64,000 nt of DNA from Falciphora oryzae (taxonomy: Eukaryota; Ascomycota; Sordariomycetes; Magnaporthales; Magnaporthaceae), in NCBI GenBank assembly GCA_000733355.1, contig JNVV01000001.1:3134278-3198277 (forward strand). Reading direction: 5' to 3'. Of the stretch, positions 34,213-45,270 are shown piece by piece. The notes beneath the pieces are model-generated. The model saw nothing but the letters and a program-made list of their open reading frames with translations, was not told where the DNA came from and made no database searches. The stretch's first letter is position 1. Every line of letters starts with the position of its first letter. A program made the position numbers and the translations under genes.

Positions 34213-37200
34213 ATGGGCGGAAGGGGTGTCCGCGCAGGCAGCGGTGGTGGCTCGCAGGAGGGCGAGGAGTCGTTCCAAACTCCGCTCGCCCCGGCACCCG
34301 CAAGGCCACCACCGCCGCTCATCTACGACCAGCCCCAAAACAAGAACCCATCCTCGACCAGCAGCAGTACCAGCGGTAGCAGCAGCAGCAGTAGCGGCCC
34401 CGCGTCGCCTGTCTTGTCTTCGCCCAGCCCGAGCCTGCCGACCCTCAAGATCTTGCCAGAGTCTTCCCCGGTGACGCAGCCGCACATCGCCTTTGCAGCT
34501 GGAGCAGCATCGGCGGCCGCGGTGCTCGACAGGAAGCCCTCCGCCAGCAACATCCGCGCCGACCTTCGCTCCCCGACGAGGGCGACGGCCATCGTCAGGA
34601 AACCGACCCCTGACCAGGCCGCCGAGGCTGCCAGGCAAGCGGCTGCCACAATAACACAGGAGCTGCCTGGCTTGGCCAGCACCACGGCAAGCCAGGACGA
34701 CCCGGCGAGCACCGTCACCGGCCCCTTTCCGGACACGCCAGCTCATGTCCCCCGCTCCTTGTCGACGCCCTCGCTACAGAACTCGCCCAGAATCATAACA
34801 GGAGGCATTAGTGGCTCTGCTGCCGGCAGCACCACAAGCGGTAGCGGGAGTAGCAGTGGCGGCAGCGGAAGTGGCGCTGTTAGTGCCGGCGGCCCCCGCC
34901 GCCAGGGCAGGGTGTTCAAGGAGGCCTTCCCGGATTCCACCGCTGACGGCAGCGCCGCTGGCATCACCTCGACTCCGCCTCCGCCTCCTCGACAATCCTC
35001 CCTTCGGCCTCGCACGCGCACGCTGGACGCTCCGTCGGTTTTCCGCCAGACGCCGCCCGTCCACACCGAACGCCACCGCGTCGCCTCGGTCTCGTCTGGC
35101 ACCGCGTTGACCACCGTCTCGTCCGAGAGCCTGGGTGGCTCGCTCACCACGTCCACCACGGCAGAGTCCATTGGGATTCCCTCAATAATCAGCCCCATCC
35201 GGGGGCCGGCGCCCGCCGTCGAAAGCTCCATGGCGCTCGCCGGGAAGGACAGGAAGACGAGCGGCAGGCGGCTGGTCAAACGCACCAACTCCAGGCCGAC
35301 GTCCCCGCTCGTCTCCCCTCCCCCGTCCATGGACTCGCTGCCGCTGCCGATCCCGACAGCCAACGCCAACCATGTGCTGCAGCTGATGCGGAACCTCTGC
35401 GGCCGCATGAGGGGCGAGATCGAGTATAGCGACGACCCCGAGGGCGGCTGGTGCTCCGGCATGGGATACATCGAGGAGGAGAGGGGGAGTCTCATGTTCG
35501 ACACGGGCGATAACTACCACGTGCCAATCGTGCCTGACTTGCGTGGCTGCAGAGTGCTGCCTGTCGATCTGCCCGGCAGCGACGCCCCGTGCTTGGAGGT
35601 TGCGCACCTCCAGCCGGGCGGCGAGGTCTACTTGCGGCCGGTGGCCAGCGACGAGTTCGACCTCTGGCTGGCCGCCCTCCTGTCGTGGCAGCAACTGCGG
35701 CCCGGGCCCGTGAAGCCTGGCAGCTCAAGAGGCAACAGCACGCCGACGCAGGAGCGTCCAGAGCCTAGGAGGCGGGGCTCCTCCAACAGGACCAAGGAGA
35801 GCACAATTATCAAGGTGGGCAAGGTGAACTTGTGGGACAAAGGCCTTGCCACCTCGCCGCGAGCCATTGTCAAAAGACCATCGACACGAGACCTGCGGTC
35901 GGTCCAGACCTCGTGGAGGCGGGTGTCGTGCATCCTGCAGGATAATGGCGAGTTCAGGCTGATGACGGAGAACGACGTCACCGTCCTCGCTGTGATCGAG
36001 CTGGCGCAGTTGTCGCGGTGCGCGGTCCAGCAGCTGGACAAGTCTGTCCTCGACGACGAGTTCTGCCTTGCCATCTTCCCCATATACGCCCCCACGTCGA
36101 CCCAGCTGTCCATCTTCCGCCCGCTGTACATCGCCCTGGACTCCAAAGTGCTATTTGAGGTCTGGTACGTGCTCCTCAGGGCCTTCACGGTGCCGGACAT
36201 GTATGCACTCGACCGGCCGCACGGTCACCACCTGCTCGAGGTGACCGACTTTGAGAGCGACTACAAAGGCAGCGAGGTGTTCAGGATAGAGAAGACCATC
36301 ACCTTGAGGGTGACGGAGGCGAAGCTGAAGCCGCGCGACGAGCACACTAACCACCGACCACACGGCAAGAACGAACCAGACCCCCTGGTGGGCAACTATC
36401 TGGCCGAGGTGATACTGGATGGGGAGGTGCGCGCGCGGACGACGACGCAGACGGACACGAGAAACCCCTTCTGGCGCGAGCACTGCGTGTTCAGCGACCT
36501 GCCGGCGACGCTGCCGTACCTCTCGGTGGTGCTGAAGCGGCAGGAGGCCAGCGTCGAGAGCCTGAGCCACCAGCTGCAGGCGTCGCTGGGCCTGCCGCGG
36601 TCTGGCAACCTGGTCGAGGTCATGTGCGGGTCCGTCGACATCCCGCTCGCGCATCTGGACCAGGGCAAGGATCACGAGCAGTGGCTGCAGATCTACGACA
36701 GCAAGCAGCAGTCGATCGGGTCGATGCTGGCCAAGGTGCACCACGAGGAGCTGGCGGTGCTGCGCGGGCGCGAATACCAGCCGCTGTCGGACCTGCTGCA
36801 CCGCTTCAGCACGCAGCTGACTGTGCAGATCTCGGACGCGCTGCCGGGCAACCTCCGGCGCGTCGCCGAGATCCTGGTCAACATCTTCCAGGTCTCGGGC
36901 TCGGCCAGCGAGTGGCTCATGGCACTGGTCGAGGACGAGATCGATGGGATCGGCAACCAGGCGACCATCAAGAAGATGCGGTTCAACCGGCGACTCAAGT
37001 CGGTAGAGTCGGTCGAGTCGGCCAGCGGCCGCGAGCAGCTGGTGCGCGACATGAGCAAGTCGCTGGCGGGCGAGGCGAACCTGCTGTTCCGCGGCAACTC
37101 GCTGCTGACGCAGTCGCTCGAGTTCCACATGCGCCGGCTGGGCAGCGAGTACATCGAGGAGGTGCTGGGCGAGAAGATCCACGAGATCAACGACCTCAAC

Positions 37201-38775
37201 CCCAACTGCGAGGTCGACCCGAGCAAGATCCAGGCCGGCGAGGACATGCAGAACCACTGGAGCCAGCTGGTGCACATGACGGGCGAGATCTGGGAGTGCA
37301 TTGCCACGTCGGCCCACAAGTTCCCGCCCGAGCTGCGCCTGATCCTCAAGTACGTGCGCGCCGTCGCCGAGGACCGCTACGGCGACTTCCTGCGCACTGT
37401 GGCCTACACCTCCGTCTCGGGCTTCCTCTTCCTGCGCTTCATCTGCCCGGCCATCCTCAACCCGAAGCTGTTCGGCATCCTGCGTGACCATCCACGCCCG
37501 CGCGCCCAGCGCACCCTCACCCTCATCGCCAAGGGCCTCCAGGCCCTGGCCAACCTGTCCACCATCGGCAAGAAGGAGACGTGGATGGAGCCCATGAACA
37601 AGTTCCTCAACTCTCACCGCCAGTCCGTTAAGGACTTCATCGACGCCATCTGCGCCGTCCCCGCCGAGCGCCCGGGCGTCTTTGTCCCTCCAGCCTCGTA
37701 TTCTACCCCCATCACCATTGTGGGCCGCCTGCCTCCCGTGGCCCGCGAGGGCCTGCCGTCCCTGCCGCATCTCATCGACCTGCCGCGCAACTACGCCGCC
37801 CTGGTCCGTCTCTGGACCGAGTCGCACCGCGCCACAGCGGGCCCAGGAGGCGGCGGCAGCGGCAGCGGCAACCCGGCGCTCGAGGGCGACCTGCTCACCT
37901 TCCACGAGACGTGCGTTGCTCTCTCGAAGCGGGCGGCCGAGTGCGCGGCCCGCGTCGAGGCCGTCCGCGCCGCCGAGTCGGCGTCCCAGGCCGCGGCTGA
38001 GGACGCCCTCAGCTGCCTCGCTGAGGCCCTAGATAGCACCAGCCTCATGCTGGATGGCGGAGCCCCCGCCCCGTCTTGGCACCACGAGCCGTCGCCGTAC
38101 GCCAGCGGAGCGCGCCCACCCGGCTCGGCCGGCTCGGACGTGACGGCGGCATACAACAGCGGCAGCAGCAGCCACGGCCTCCACACCCACCAGCGCGGCG
38201 CCAGCAGCGGCGACCTGCGCAACCGCAGCGTCAGCCGCGACCACTGGGGCCGCCAGATCAGCTACGGGTCCGACGCGTCGGGCTCGGCCGTGTCCGGGAC
38301 GGCGGCGTCCGCCTCGACGTCCGCGGCCTCGACCACACTCGGCGGGCACGCGAGCAACACCATCCGCGGCCTGCGCAACGGCCGCCAGGCGCGCAAGTTC
38401 CTGAGCGGGCTGATCAAGAAGAGCAGGACCACCAGCCCGGACACGGGCGGCGTCTCGCCCGCCCCTAGGGACCGGGACGGCGACGGCAAGGAGAACAGCC
38501 GCCACTACTTCGGCAGCAGTCACCACCATCACCACGACGACTGGGACGGGGACCGGGAAAGGAGCGGGGACGCCAAGGAGAGCGGCAAGAACAAGGACAA
38601 GGACAAGTCTCGCGAAAAGGACAAGGACCGGAACGGCAGCGACAAGGACCGCGGCGACAAGAAGACGGACCGCGGGAGGGAAAGAAAGGCCGGGAGCCGC
38701 GACAGAGACGTCAGCATAAGCAGCAAGACCTCGAGGGGGTTCGGCTTTGGGCATCTGGGAGCGGCGCCTGATTGA
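34213..38775 (+). CDS. BUD2: Ras-family GTPase-activating protein, Bud2/Cla2 type
   Basis: A single exon encodes 1520 aa. Residues 1-380 are low-complexity Ser/Pro/Thr. A first PH-like segment at about 386-497 is followed by a second at about 565-660. A C2-like domain spans about 690-830 (GNYLAEVILDGEV, NPFWREHCVF). The RasGAP domain covers about 880-1165, with arginine finger LLFRGNS (R960) and the signature FLFLRFICPAILNPK (about 1071-1085). The tail has a helical segment and an extremely charged Lys/Asp/Arg region. In yeast Bud2 activates GTP hydrolysis by the Ras-like GTPase Rsr1/Bud1 and thereby sets growth sites. The domain order and the conserved catalytic residues suggest the same role in hyphal polarity here. 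The lack of introns over 4.5 kb is notable beside its intron-bearing neighbours. Confidence 0.92.
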   Translation: MGGRGVRAGSGGGSQEGEESFQTPLAPAPARPPPPLIYDQPQNKNPSSTSSSTSGSSSSSSGPASPVLSSPSPSLPTLKILPESSPVTQPHIAFAAGAASAAAVLDRKPSASNIRADLRSPTRATAIVRKPTPDQAAEAARQAAATITQELPGLASTTASQDDPASTVTGPFPDTPAHVPRSLSTPSLQNSPRIITGGISGSAAGSTTSGSGSSSGGSGSGAVSAGGPRRQGRVFKEAFPDSTADGSAAGITSTPPPPPRQSSLRPRTRTLDAPSVFRQTPPVHTERHRVASVSSGTALTTVSSESLGGSLTTSTTAESIGIPSIISPIRGPAPAVESSMALAGKDRKTSGRRLVKRTNSRPTSPLVSPPPSMDSLPLPIPTANANHVLQLMRNLCGRMRGEIEYSDDPEGGWCSGMGYIEEERGSLMFDTGDNYHVPIVPDLRGCRVLPVDLPGSDAPCLEVAHLQPGGEVYLRPVASDEFDLWLAALLSWQQLRPGPVKPGSSRGNSTPTQERPEPRRRGSSNRTKESTIIKVGKVNLWDKGLATSPRAIVKRPSTRDLRSVQTSWRRVSCILQDNGEFRLMTENDVTVLAVIELAQLSRCAVQQLDKSVLDDEFCLAIFPIYAPTSTQLSIFRPLYIALDSKVLFEVWYVLLRAFTVPDMYALDRPHGHHLLEVTDFESDYKGSEVFRIEKTITLRVTEAKLKPRDEHTNHRPHGKNEPDPLVGNYLAEVILDGEVRARTTTQTDTRNPFWREHCVFSDLPATLPYLSVVLKRQEASVESLSHQLQASLGLPRSGNLVEVMCGSVDIPLAHLDQGKDHEQWLQIYDSKQQSIGSMLAKVHHEELAVLRGREYQPLSDLLHRFSTQLTVQISDALPGNLRRVAEILVNIFQVSGSASEWLMALVEDEIDGIGNQATIKKMRFNRRLKSVESVESASGREQLVRDMSKSLAGEANLLFRGNSLLTQSLEFHMRRLGSEYIEEVLGEKIHEINDLNPNCEVDPSKIQAGEDMQNHWSQLVHMTGEIWECIATSAHKFPPELRLILKYVRAVAEDRYGDFLRTVAYTSVSGFLFLRFICPAILNPKLFGILRDHPRPRAQRTLTLIAKGLQALANLSTIGKKETWMEPMNKFLNSHRQSVKDFIDAICAVPAERPGVFVPPASYSTPITIVGRLPPVAREGLPSLPHLIDLPRNYAALVRLWTESHRATAGPGGGGSGSGNPALEGDLLTFHETCVALSKRAAECAARVEAVRAAESASQAAAEDALSCLAEALDSTSLMLDGGAPAPSWHHEPSPYASGARPPGSAGSDVTAAYNSGSSSHGLHTHQRGASSGDLRNRSVSRDHWGRQISYGSDASGSAVSGTAASASTSAASTTLGGHASNTIRGLRNGRQARKFLSGLIKKSRTTSPDTGGVSPAPRDRDGDGKENSRHYFGSSHHHHHDDWDGDRERSGDAKESGKNKDKDKSREKDKDRNGSDKDRGDKKTDRGRERKAGSRDRDVSISSKTSRGFGFGHLGAAPD

Positions 38776-39956
38776 TGATCTTTCTCTTTTTTGCTTTCTT
38801 TTCCTTTGGGATGGCGGCGAACAAGGGGTGGGGGTGGGTAAGGTGGGAGCAGGAGGAGCAGAGACGGACGACACAACACACTGCATACAAAACACATTCT
38901 ATCTTGGCCTTTGGCCCCCTTTTTTTTCACTGGGGAGGCAGACACACGTCAACCATCCAACCAACCAACCTAACCGGGAGGCGCTTTTGATTATCCACGA
39001 CTATAACTTATATATATAGCCTGACCTCACATTTATTCGGTCAAGACGCTGATGATGGTGGGGAGAGACCTAACTTTAGACACGGCAAGCGCTTGGGCTA
39101 GACACGGCTTGCCTCGTTACTATCTAGGACACGGGCGGGAGCGGGGAAGAAAAATAAAAAATGAACGTCGAATATAAGCTTGTGAGGCGTCTCGCACTAC
39201 TTTTGGACTCCCCCCGAAATGGCCTCGTAAATGGTCACATATTCACCGTCCGCTCGTCGATGGTGTGGGTCGTACTTAGTAATTACCTTGATCAACGATG
39301 CCAGTAGACGTAGAGCACAAGTCATGATGTTACCGGACCGACAGTTGCGAAAAGGGCTTCTTTTGATATTGACGAAGAGGGTTCACCGGCTCCCTCAGGG
39401 GTTGGTGAGTGGTCAGGCTGGTTTGCCTGTCTGTACACGCCAAATCCTTCTCCCTGCAGACAAAAAACCCCATCGCCAAATTTGATCCGCTTTGCAAAAC
39501 AAGTAGCCAGAGCAAAGGGACGGTCCTTTTCGCAACTCCACCGNNNNNNNNNNNNNNNNNNNNNNNNNNNNNNNNNNNNNNNNNTTTCCTCACTTTCTTT
39601 TCCCGCCCTCCTCTCCCCTTGTCTCTTCCCCAGTCAGCCTTATTTCTCCCCGTCCCACAACCCCCTAATCTCATTGTACCCAGCCAGCTTCTCTCGTCAC
39701 CAAACCTCCTCTAAACAAGCCAGAAGGATTGCCGCAGGAGACGGAAAAGAAATAGCAGCAAAACAAAATACTCCAGCTCCTTGACGCCCGCAAACAGGGT
39801 TGGGCTATGAGAAGAATGATCTAACAGCCATGATCCCTGGTCCAAGTGCCTTGGACCTCCCAAACTTAGCTAACTGTAAAATTGATCCCTGTTAATGCTA
39901 CACATTGTTCTTATCATGGTAGCCCTTTGGGTTTGAGATGGGTCGTCGATTGTGTT
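38776..39956. other. Convergent intergenic region with assembly gap
   Basis: These 1.18 kb lie between the stop codons of the RasGAP (+) and CCCH (-) genes. The region contains CT-rich sequence and a gap of 41 N. No gene is seen. Confidence 0.6.
39544..39584. other. Assembly gap (41 N)
   Basis: Undetermined bases lie between CT-rich flanks. Open frames drawn across it are meaningless. Confidence 0.99.
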
Positions 39957-42075
39957 TTAGGTCAGCATCTCCTTGGTTCCATCCGAGAAGATCTTAGCAA
40001 CCTTGCGCTGTTGCCGCGGCGGAACAAGACACGGTTAGTCCTCAACACATAAACATAATCTCGCGTCCGTTTGTCATGAAAGGCACATCCTCGCCCAGGA
40101 AAACAAAAAACGTACCAGGTCCATGTGGTGGGTATCGTTGAACCTGCACTTGTGGCCTATGCCACAGTCGCGGCCGAAACGGCAGTGGTGCGAGTAGTAG
40201 CAGTCAAAGTCGTCGCAGCCGATGCCGTTGTCGCAGTAGGTGCCACGGGCACGGTGCTTCTGGACTAGAAGCTCCTGTGGGGACAGGCGATCGCCGTGCT
40301 CGTATTTGCAGTAGTCGTCGCCGTCCTCACAGTAGCCCAACAGGTGGTAGTTGTTACAAAAGTTCCGCCCGTTTTCTTTCTTCTTTTCCATATAACGCTT
40401 CTCGGCGATTGGGGCTACGCGCGGCAGGTCCTCGTCGACACGCTCCGACGACGCGTTGACGTAATAGTGCTTGGGTGCCGGCGCCGGCTTCTTTGGCGTG
40501 ATGTCGAACGACTTGGACACGGTCGTGGCGGGCGCCTTATTGCTGGCCGTCGCGTAGCTCGAGGGAGGCGGTGGCGCGGCCGGCGCAGGCTGCGGCGGCG
40601 CCGATGCTACCTTGGGTGGCGGCAGCGGACGGAGAGCAGCACCACCGTTGGTCTCGGCGGTTGCCGGCGGCGGCGACGCGACCGAGTGCTGTTGCTGCTG
40701 TGACGGCGGTGGCATCTGGGTGGAGTTGGCGGCGTTCAGGGGTATGGAGCCATTGCGTAACAGCGGCATGGAGTTGCCCATGGATCCTCCGAACGAGGGG
40801 CGCACAATCAGCTCGGAGCGGAAGACGCTCGGGAATTTGGCGCGGTGCAAGCCCAGCTGGATGAAGCCCTGCGAAGGCGGGGTGGTTTCGAGCAACGAAA
40901 GCTTATGGCCGAGCTCTCGCTTGTAGGGCTCCAGGAAAGGCAAATACCCGTTGTCGGCGCAGGGGCCAAACAGGACATGTTTGCACTGCGACAGGCGGGC
41001 CATAACACGCATGGTCTCACGGATTTTGTGATCGGCACGCTCCTTTCCAATGCCAACATCAACAAAGGAGAAAAGGGCTGCGAAGGCGGTCAGAACGGCA
41101 TGGCAGATGGGCGGCACCCTGATGGGGGACAGAAGGGAGGAGGCGGGGAACCGGTTGGGCACATACACTGGGCCTGGCCGAAGGCGTGGGCGAAAGCCGT
41201 CAAGTCTCTATACCCGTCCTGGACGATGCCGGCAGCATGGAGCGTTCTGGCCTGACCCTCAAGACTAATGACAATCTGAACCATGACAGTCCAATCCTCG
41301 ACCTTGGCTTCGGGATAGATGGTTTTAATGTGCTTCCTGATTTGCGTGAGAAGTTCAAAGGCGGCATCAGTGCCTCCGTCGGCGCCCCTCGAGAGGAGAT
41401 CGTCTCGGAAAATGGCACCATCTCCATCGATAATAACAAAGACCAAGGGATTAGACTCCTGAAGTGATTGTGTTAGTACAGGTAGGCACACACGGCGCCC
41501 GACGGGGCCACCACATTGCGACCCTGTGAGGGACGGTTGGTTGAATACGCAGTCAGTCGGCTCCTCTCTTTAGTTGCACGCACATTTGCCAGCTTAAGCT
41601 CGTTCAACTGGTCGGCGAGGGCGTCGCGATCGCGTTGCCACATATTGAGCGACCTGCGCTCCTGCTCATAGTCGGCGCATTTTTGTCGGTACGCGACGCT
41701 GAGCTCCTGATAGCTGCGGTACAGTCTAGTGAGGAGGTCGTCGCGGCGGCGGTCGCTCTCGCGGAACTCCTGGATCTGGGCCTCCAAGTCGAGGCCGGGC
41801 GGCTCAATGACGGGACCCATGGCCGGGGCAGAGGCAGTAACAGTTGAGGGCGCCACGGCGGCGGTACTACTGGCTTGGTGGGTTACAAGAGAGAGAAAGT
41901 CGGCCGATGGCGGGCTGTTCTCTGAATGCGGCCTCTGCAGGCGGCTATGGAGGTTGTTGATGGACGCAGACGAGTTGTGCTGTCCAAATCCGGGCGGCGG
42001 TGCCTGCTGGCTTTGACGGTACGGGTCCGCGTGCATCACGCCGCGACCGAGCGAGGTCGCCTCAAAGAAGGCCAT
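39957..42075 (-). CDS. CCCH zinc-finger protein with DUF7923/NYN-like domain
   Basis: Four exons on the minus strand: 42075 to about 41515, 41458-41167, 41077-40116 and 40007-39957, giving about 621 aa. The first donor is uncertain. A Pro/Gln/Ser-rich N-terminus is followed by a coiled coil (about residues 95-180, with YRQKCADYEQERRSLNMW). Next is the domain with VFVIIDGDGAIFRDDLL and SLFSFVDVGIGKERADHK, the conserved core of fungal DUF7923, which resembles NYN-type nuclease folds. A Pro/Ala-rich linker leads to tandem Cys/His fingers (FCNNYHLLGYCEDGDDYCKYEH and two further Cys-rich units). Homologues are annotated as CCCH zinc-finger nucleic-acid-binding proteins; RNA binding is inferred from the finger type. 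The last exon encodes only 16 residues and is required for a proper stop. Confidence 0.87.
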
Positions 42076-42427
42076 CTAGGTGGCGGCCACGCTCCCAGAA
42101 AAGACGCGCTACCGCTTCGACGGGTGATATGGATGAACGGATTGGATGGGTAGGGCAGGCGATGGCAGGACGGATACAGGCGTAAGGAAAAGGTTGACGA
42201 TACGAGGTTAAGTAGGTGGTGGTGGTGGTGGTGCTGAGGTTAGGTTGAAGCAAGCAGGAATGTTTCTGTAGAGTTTGCAATTGTCGCAAACGGGGAAAAG
42301 CCATCAAGCAAGCACCGCTGCAGCTGGCGGGGAGCTTGGGCTGGGGTGGGCGAGTGGAGCTAGAAAAAGGAAAGGTGCAACCCTCGGACGCCAGAACGAC
42401 GGACACCAGACTGCGCAGTGATTTTAG

Positions 42428-42475
42428 TTTTTTTTTTTTTTTTCTCTCTCTTTTTTTTTTTTTTTTTTTTTTTTT
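42428..42475. repeat. Poly-T/CT tract
   Basis: A run of T (42428-42443), a short CTCTCTC and a second run of 25 T lie about 350 bp upstream of the CCCH-gene ATG. On the coding strand of that gene this is a poly-A tract, which may act as a nucleosome-excluding promoter element. Confidence 0.85.
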
Positions 42476-43570
42476 CATCCGTTTTCAGCTTCTTTCTTTG
42501 GTTTTCCCCTCCGAATACAGTGCTAGAGCCAATCCCGTCGGTAGAGCAGGGGGTGAGGGGTTGAGGCCACAGGTCACAGTTGAGACCGTCATATTTTACA
42601 CCACCTTTGGCACTTGAGCCTTCGCTGTACCCAGTATACATATTAGGTACCGCTCGGTGTTGTCAGCTCACCGGGCATTTCTTCTCGCGGCAATAGGCCC
42701 GCCGTTGGGTGTCGTTCACTTGTGTCCATCCCAAAGAAGTGGTATGCAACTTGTCGCTTGGCGTTTTTCCTTTGCTTTTTCTGGGGGGTGTGGGTCAGAA
42801 TCGACATTCCTCCAAGACAGTTTATTTGACGGTGTTTAGCACTGTCGACACGCGGGCTGGCTCCCTGCGTGCTGGCCGCCTGGGCAGCGGGGCTCGCCTC
42901 CATCAATCAACGGGTCGCTGCAGCGTCTCAGCTTTCACCCATCGAATCGGCGTCGCGTCCTGAAGGCGGGCAAAGGGATAGCGGACAGTGCCCAGGCAGT
43001 CTGCATCTCAGATACCATTGATGTGCATCCGCTGTTACCTCGCAGCCGCCGCAAATCCCTTGCTTAGACGTGGTGGCGCCCAAAATATACCGCGTGCTTC
43101 CGGCTGACCGGCAAACCAAGGGTCCCAACCCATCTGCTGCCCGAAATGTCTGCTGCTTCTGTCGGCGCCACTTACATCCTCTTCGGCGAGCCGTTGGAGC
43201 GCGTGCTTTGTCGGCATGGACGAACCTGAAGCCTCGCACCGGTTTTGAGACGGGCTCCAGGACAGCCTCGACCGCCTCCGCCCGCTGCGTCGGCCTGCGA
43301 AGAACCCCGGCTTGTTGCCGTCAACTGGAGACCTGGCTCGAGAAGTCAGCACTTGGAACTTCCAGCACATTCTATACTGCCTCGATCATTCCTCGAATGT
43401 GCAACTCTATGCAGAGGGGCACGCAATGAACCATCTTGGCATCAGCCAGGCAGCGCGCCTGCGCAGTTGCTGGACTATCATCGAACGGTTGCAAGCGATT
43501 CCTCCGCTGCTCGTCAGGTGCCACGCCCCAGCACTGCCTTGCTTGGGTCTCCATGCCGGTGCGACCATTA

Positions 43571-43807
43571 CTACTTGATCATGGCTGTGACTGGCATTGG
43601 AAATGGCTTGTGCATAACAAGGCTTGCTAGTGAATATGTTTGCGCGACATAGACGACTCTTTGATCAATGAACATGTCGAACTTCTCATCCACCCACCCC
43701 TCTGCGTCCGTCTCGTCGATAGTCAAGCCCTTTGCTGATGGTTTCTTGGTAGAGGGTGCACGAGATGTCCTGCGCTTTCTCCAATAATTGCCGCGCCAAA
43801 TATTGGA
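43571..43807 (-). pseudogene. Exon-like protein-coding relic, unknown function
   Basis: On the minus strand 78 sense codons run from 43807 (directly after an AATAG that would serve as splice acceptor) to TAG at 43571-43573. The translation has a natural protein character. It starts SNIWRGNYWRKRRTSR, continues KGLTIDETDAEGWVDEKFDM and ends MHKPFPMPVTAMIK. No start codon or intact upstream exon connects to it, although other protein-like segments occur on the same strand at 43035-43370 and 44031-44231. It could be the last exon of a small real gene or a decayed copy. I cannot name a family. Confidence 0.25.
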
Positions 43808-45270
43808 CTATTGTCCGCACACCTGATATCCTTCCTGGCCCGAATCTCGTCGCAATACGAAGGACTGTTGGGCTTGGAAAGATGTAACATTCTATCAGAC
43901 TATTGCGGGTTTTGGACGAAACGACGGAGGCGTTTCGAGACAACGAGATTGTTGGAGGCAAGAAGAGTAATCGCTGTGGTTTCCGGCCAGATGAAGCGGG
44001 AGAACCTACCTTGTTTGAACCCACATCATCTCAGAGGCTCATAACAAGCCCTGTTGTGTTGGTGGAAGAAAAGCGGCCATTCCATCGATTGGCTAGCCGG
44101 TCTAATCGTGTGCTTTTTCCGTGCGCCACAGCAATATCATATGTTCTGCAACCAGCTTGAATAGGAGTGATTGATATCAGCTGATACTGTGCTGTGCTGT
44201 GCAGGAGAATAAACAAGGACCGCAGCATCACAATTATCTCGGACCCTCGAAGGAATGGACGCGACGCGCGGGTAACTACTGGCAGGCAATAGATACCGAC
44301 ACCGGACCGGTATAAAAGGACTACCTAGCGTTGTATCACGCTAGGCTGCGGAGGATGCCTGTGAGTAACATTGGTGGACCACCTGGACAAGAAGAGTCAT
44401 ACTCATGGACGCCGGTGTCAGGGTGTTGATACATCTTTGCATAATGGGTTGCAAAATGGACGTTGGTTGGCTGAAGACCTTGGTGATTGCTATTTGTCCT
44501 CGTCAGTTGTAAGGCTCGACGTGGAAGCCTCGCGCGGTGTTGTGTAAGCATCGGTCGGGTTTGCTGCGTTACATTCCATTGCGCAGGTGCCGGGTAACCA
44601 GCCCCATCAAGGGACCCGAACGCTCATTGCTTCTTTGACGGTCGATTAGCTAAGCACGTCACGGTCAGGGGTGCATACAGTTAGCCTCGGATCAAAGCCT
44701 GGCATACCATGCGAATCAGAAGGGTTGTCGTGGAGCATTTCCTCCTCGCCCGACAGTTCCGAGAAGAGCAGCGCATCTTCTCCAGGCGGCGGGTGACGGC
44801 AAGGTGAGATATCGGGTTCCATGAGCCGGGCTTCCATGGTGTCCATTCCTTTCCACGAACAGATGGCTGCCCGTGCACGCCACGCAGCAGCCCCGCCCCA
44901 CATTCAGCGTCGCAGCAGCCAATCACTCCGCGTCGTTTCCTGGCCAGTAGCCTGCTGTGATTTTTTTTTGACCAAAGTCAACAAGGCCCAATCGATCAAG
45001 GGCGAGACGTCGTCACCAAGAAAAAAAGCCTGGTAGACAGCAGCATCAACGGGCCCATGGAGCCATCGTAATTGTTAGGGCGGCATTTTTCCCGATCATC
45101 GCCTCACCAATTTCCTGCATGCTTCCACCTCCCAGACCCAAATCGCGAGCGGCCATGAATTGAAGCATCGACCACGTCGCCATTTTTCGCGTGCATCTCA
45201 TCCGCCGCCTCGCCGGGCATCCTTCCGCCGACACGTTCGTTTCCCGACCGGCCGCATAATCATCATCGCC

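Larger units (their letters stand above)
42076..45270. other. 3.2 kb divergent intergenic region
   Basis: This lies between the divergently transcribed CCCH (-) and Nup133 (+) genes. It holds a very long T/CT tract (42428-42475) just upstream of the CCCH gene and a GGT trinucleotide repeat near 42217. A possible decayed gene sits on the minus strand at about 43.0-44.2 kb. A TATAAAAGG site at 44311-44319 is followed by an 8-bp hairpin. Confidence 0.5.

Noticed and set aside
33542..34312. 256-codon minus-strand frame over the RasGAP leader
   Set aside because: It overlaps the RasGAP start and several plus-strand frames of equal quality, with no motifs. It is best explained by GC-rich leader DNA.
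36151..37905. 584-codon open frame on the minus strand
   Set aside because: It is the antisense of the RasGAP coding region in GC-rich DNA, has no family motif and is dominated by Val/Leu/Arg/Gln as expected from a mirrored GC3-rich frame.
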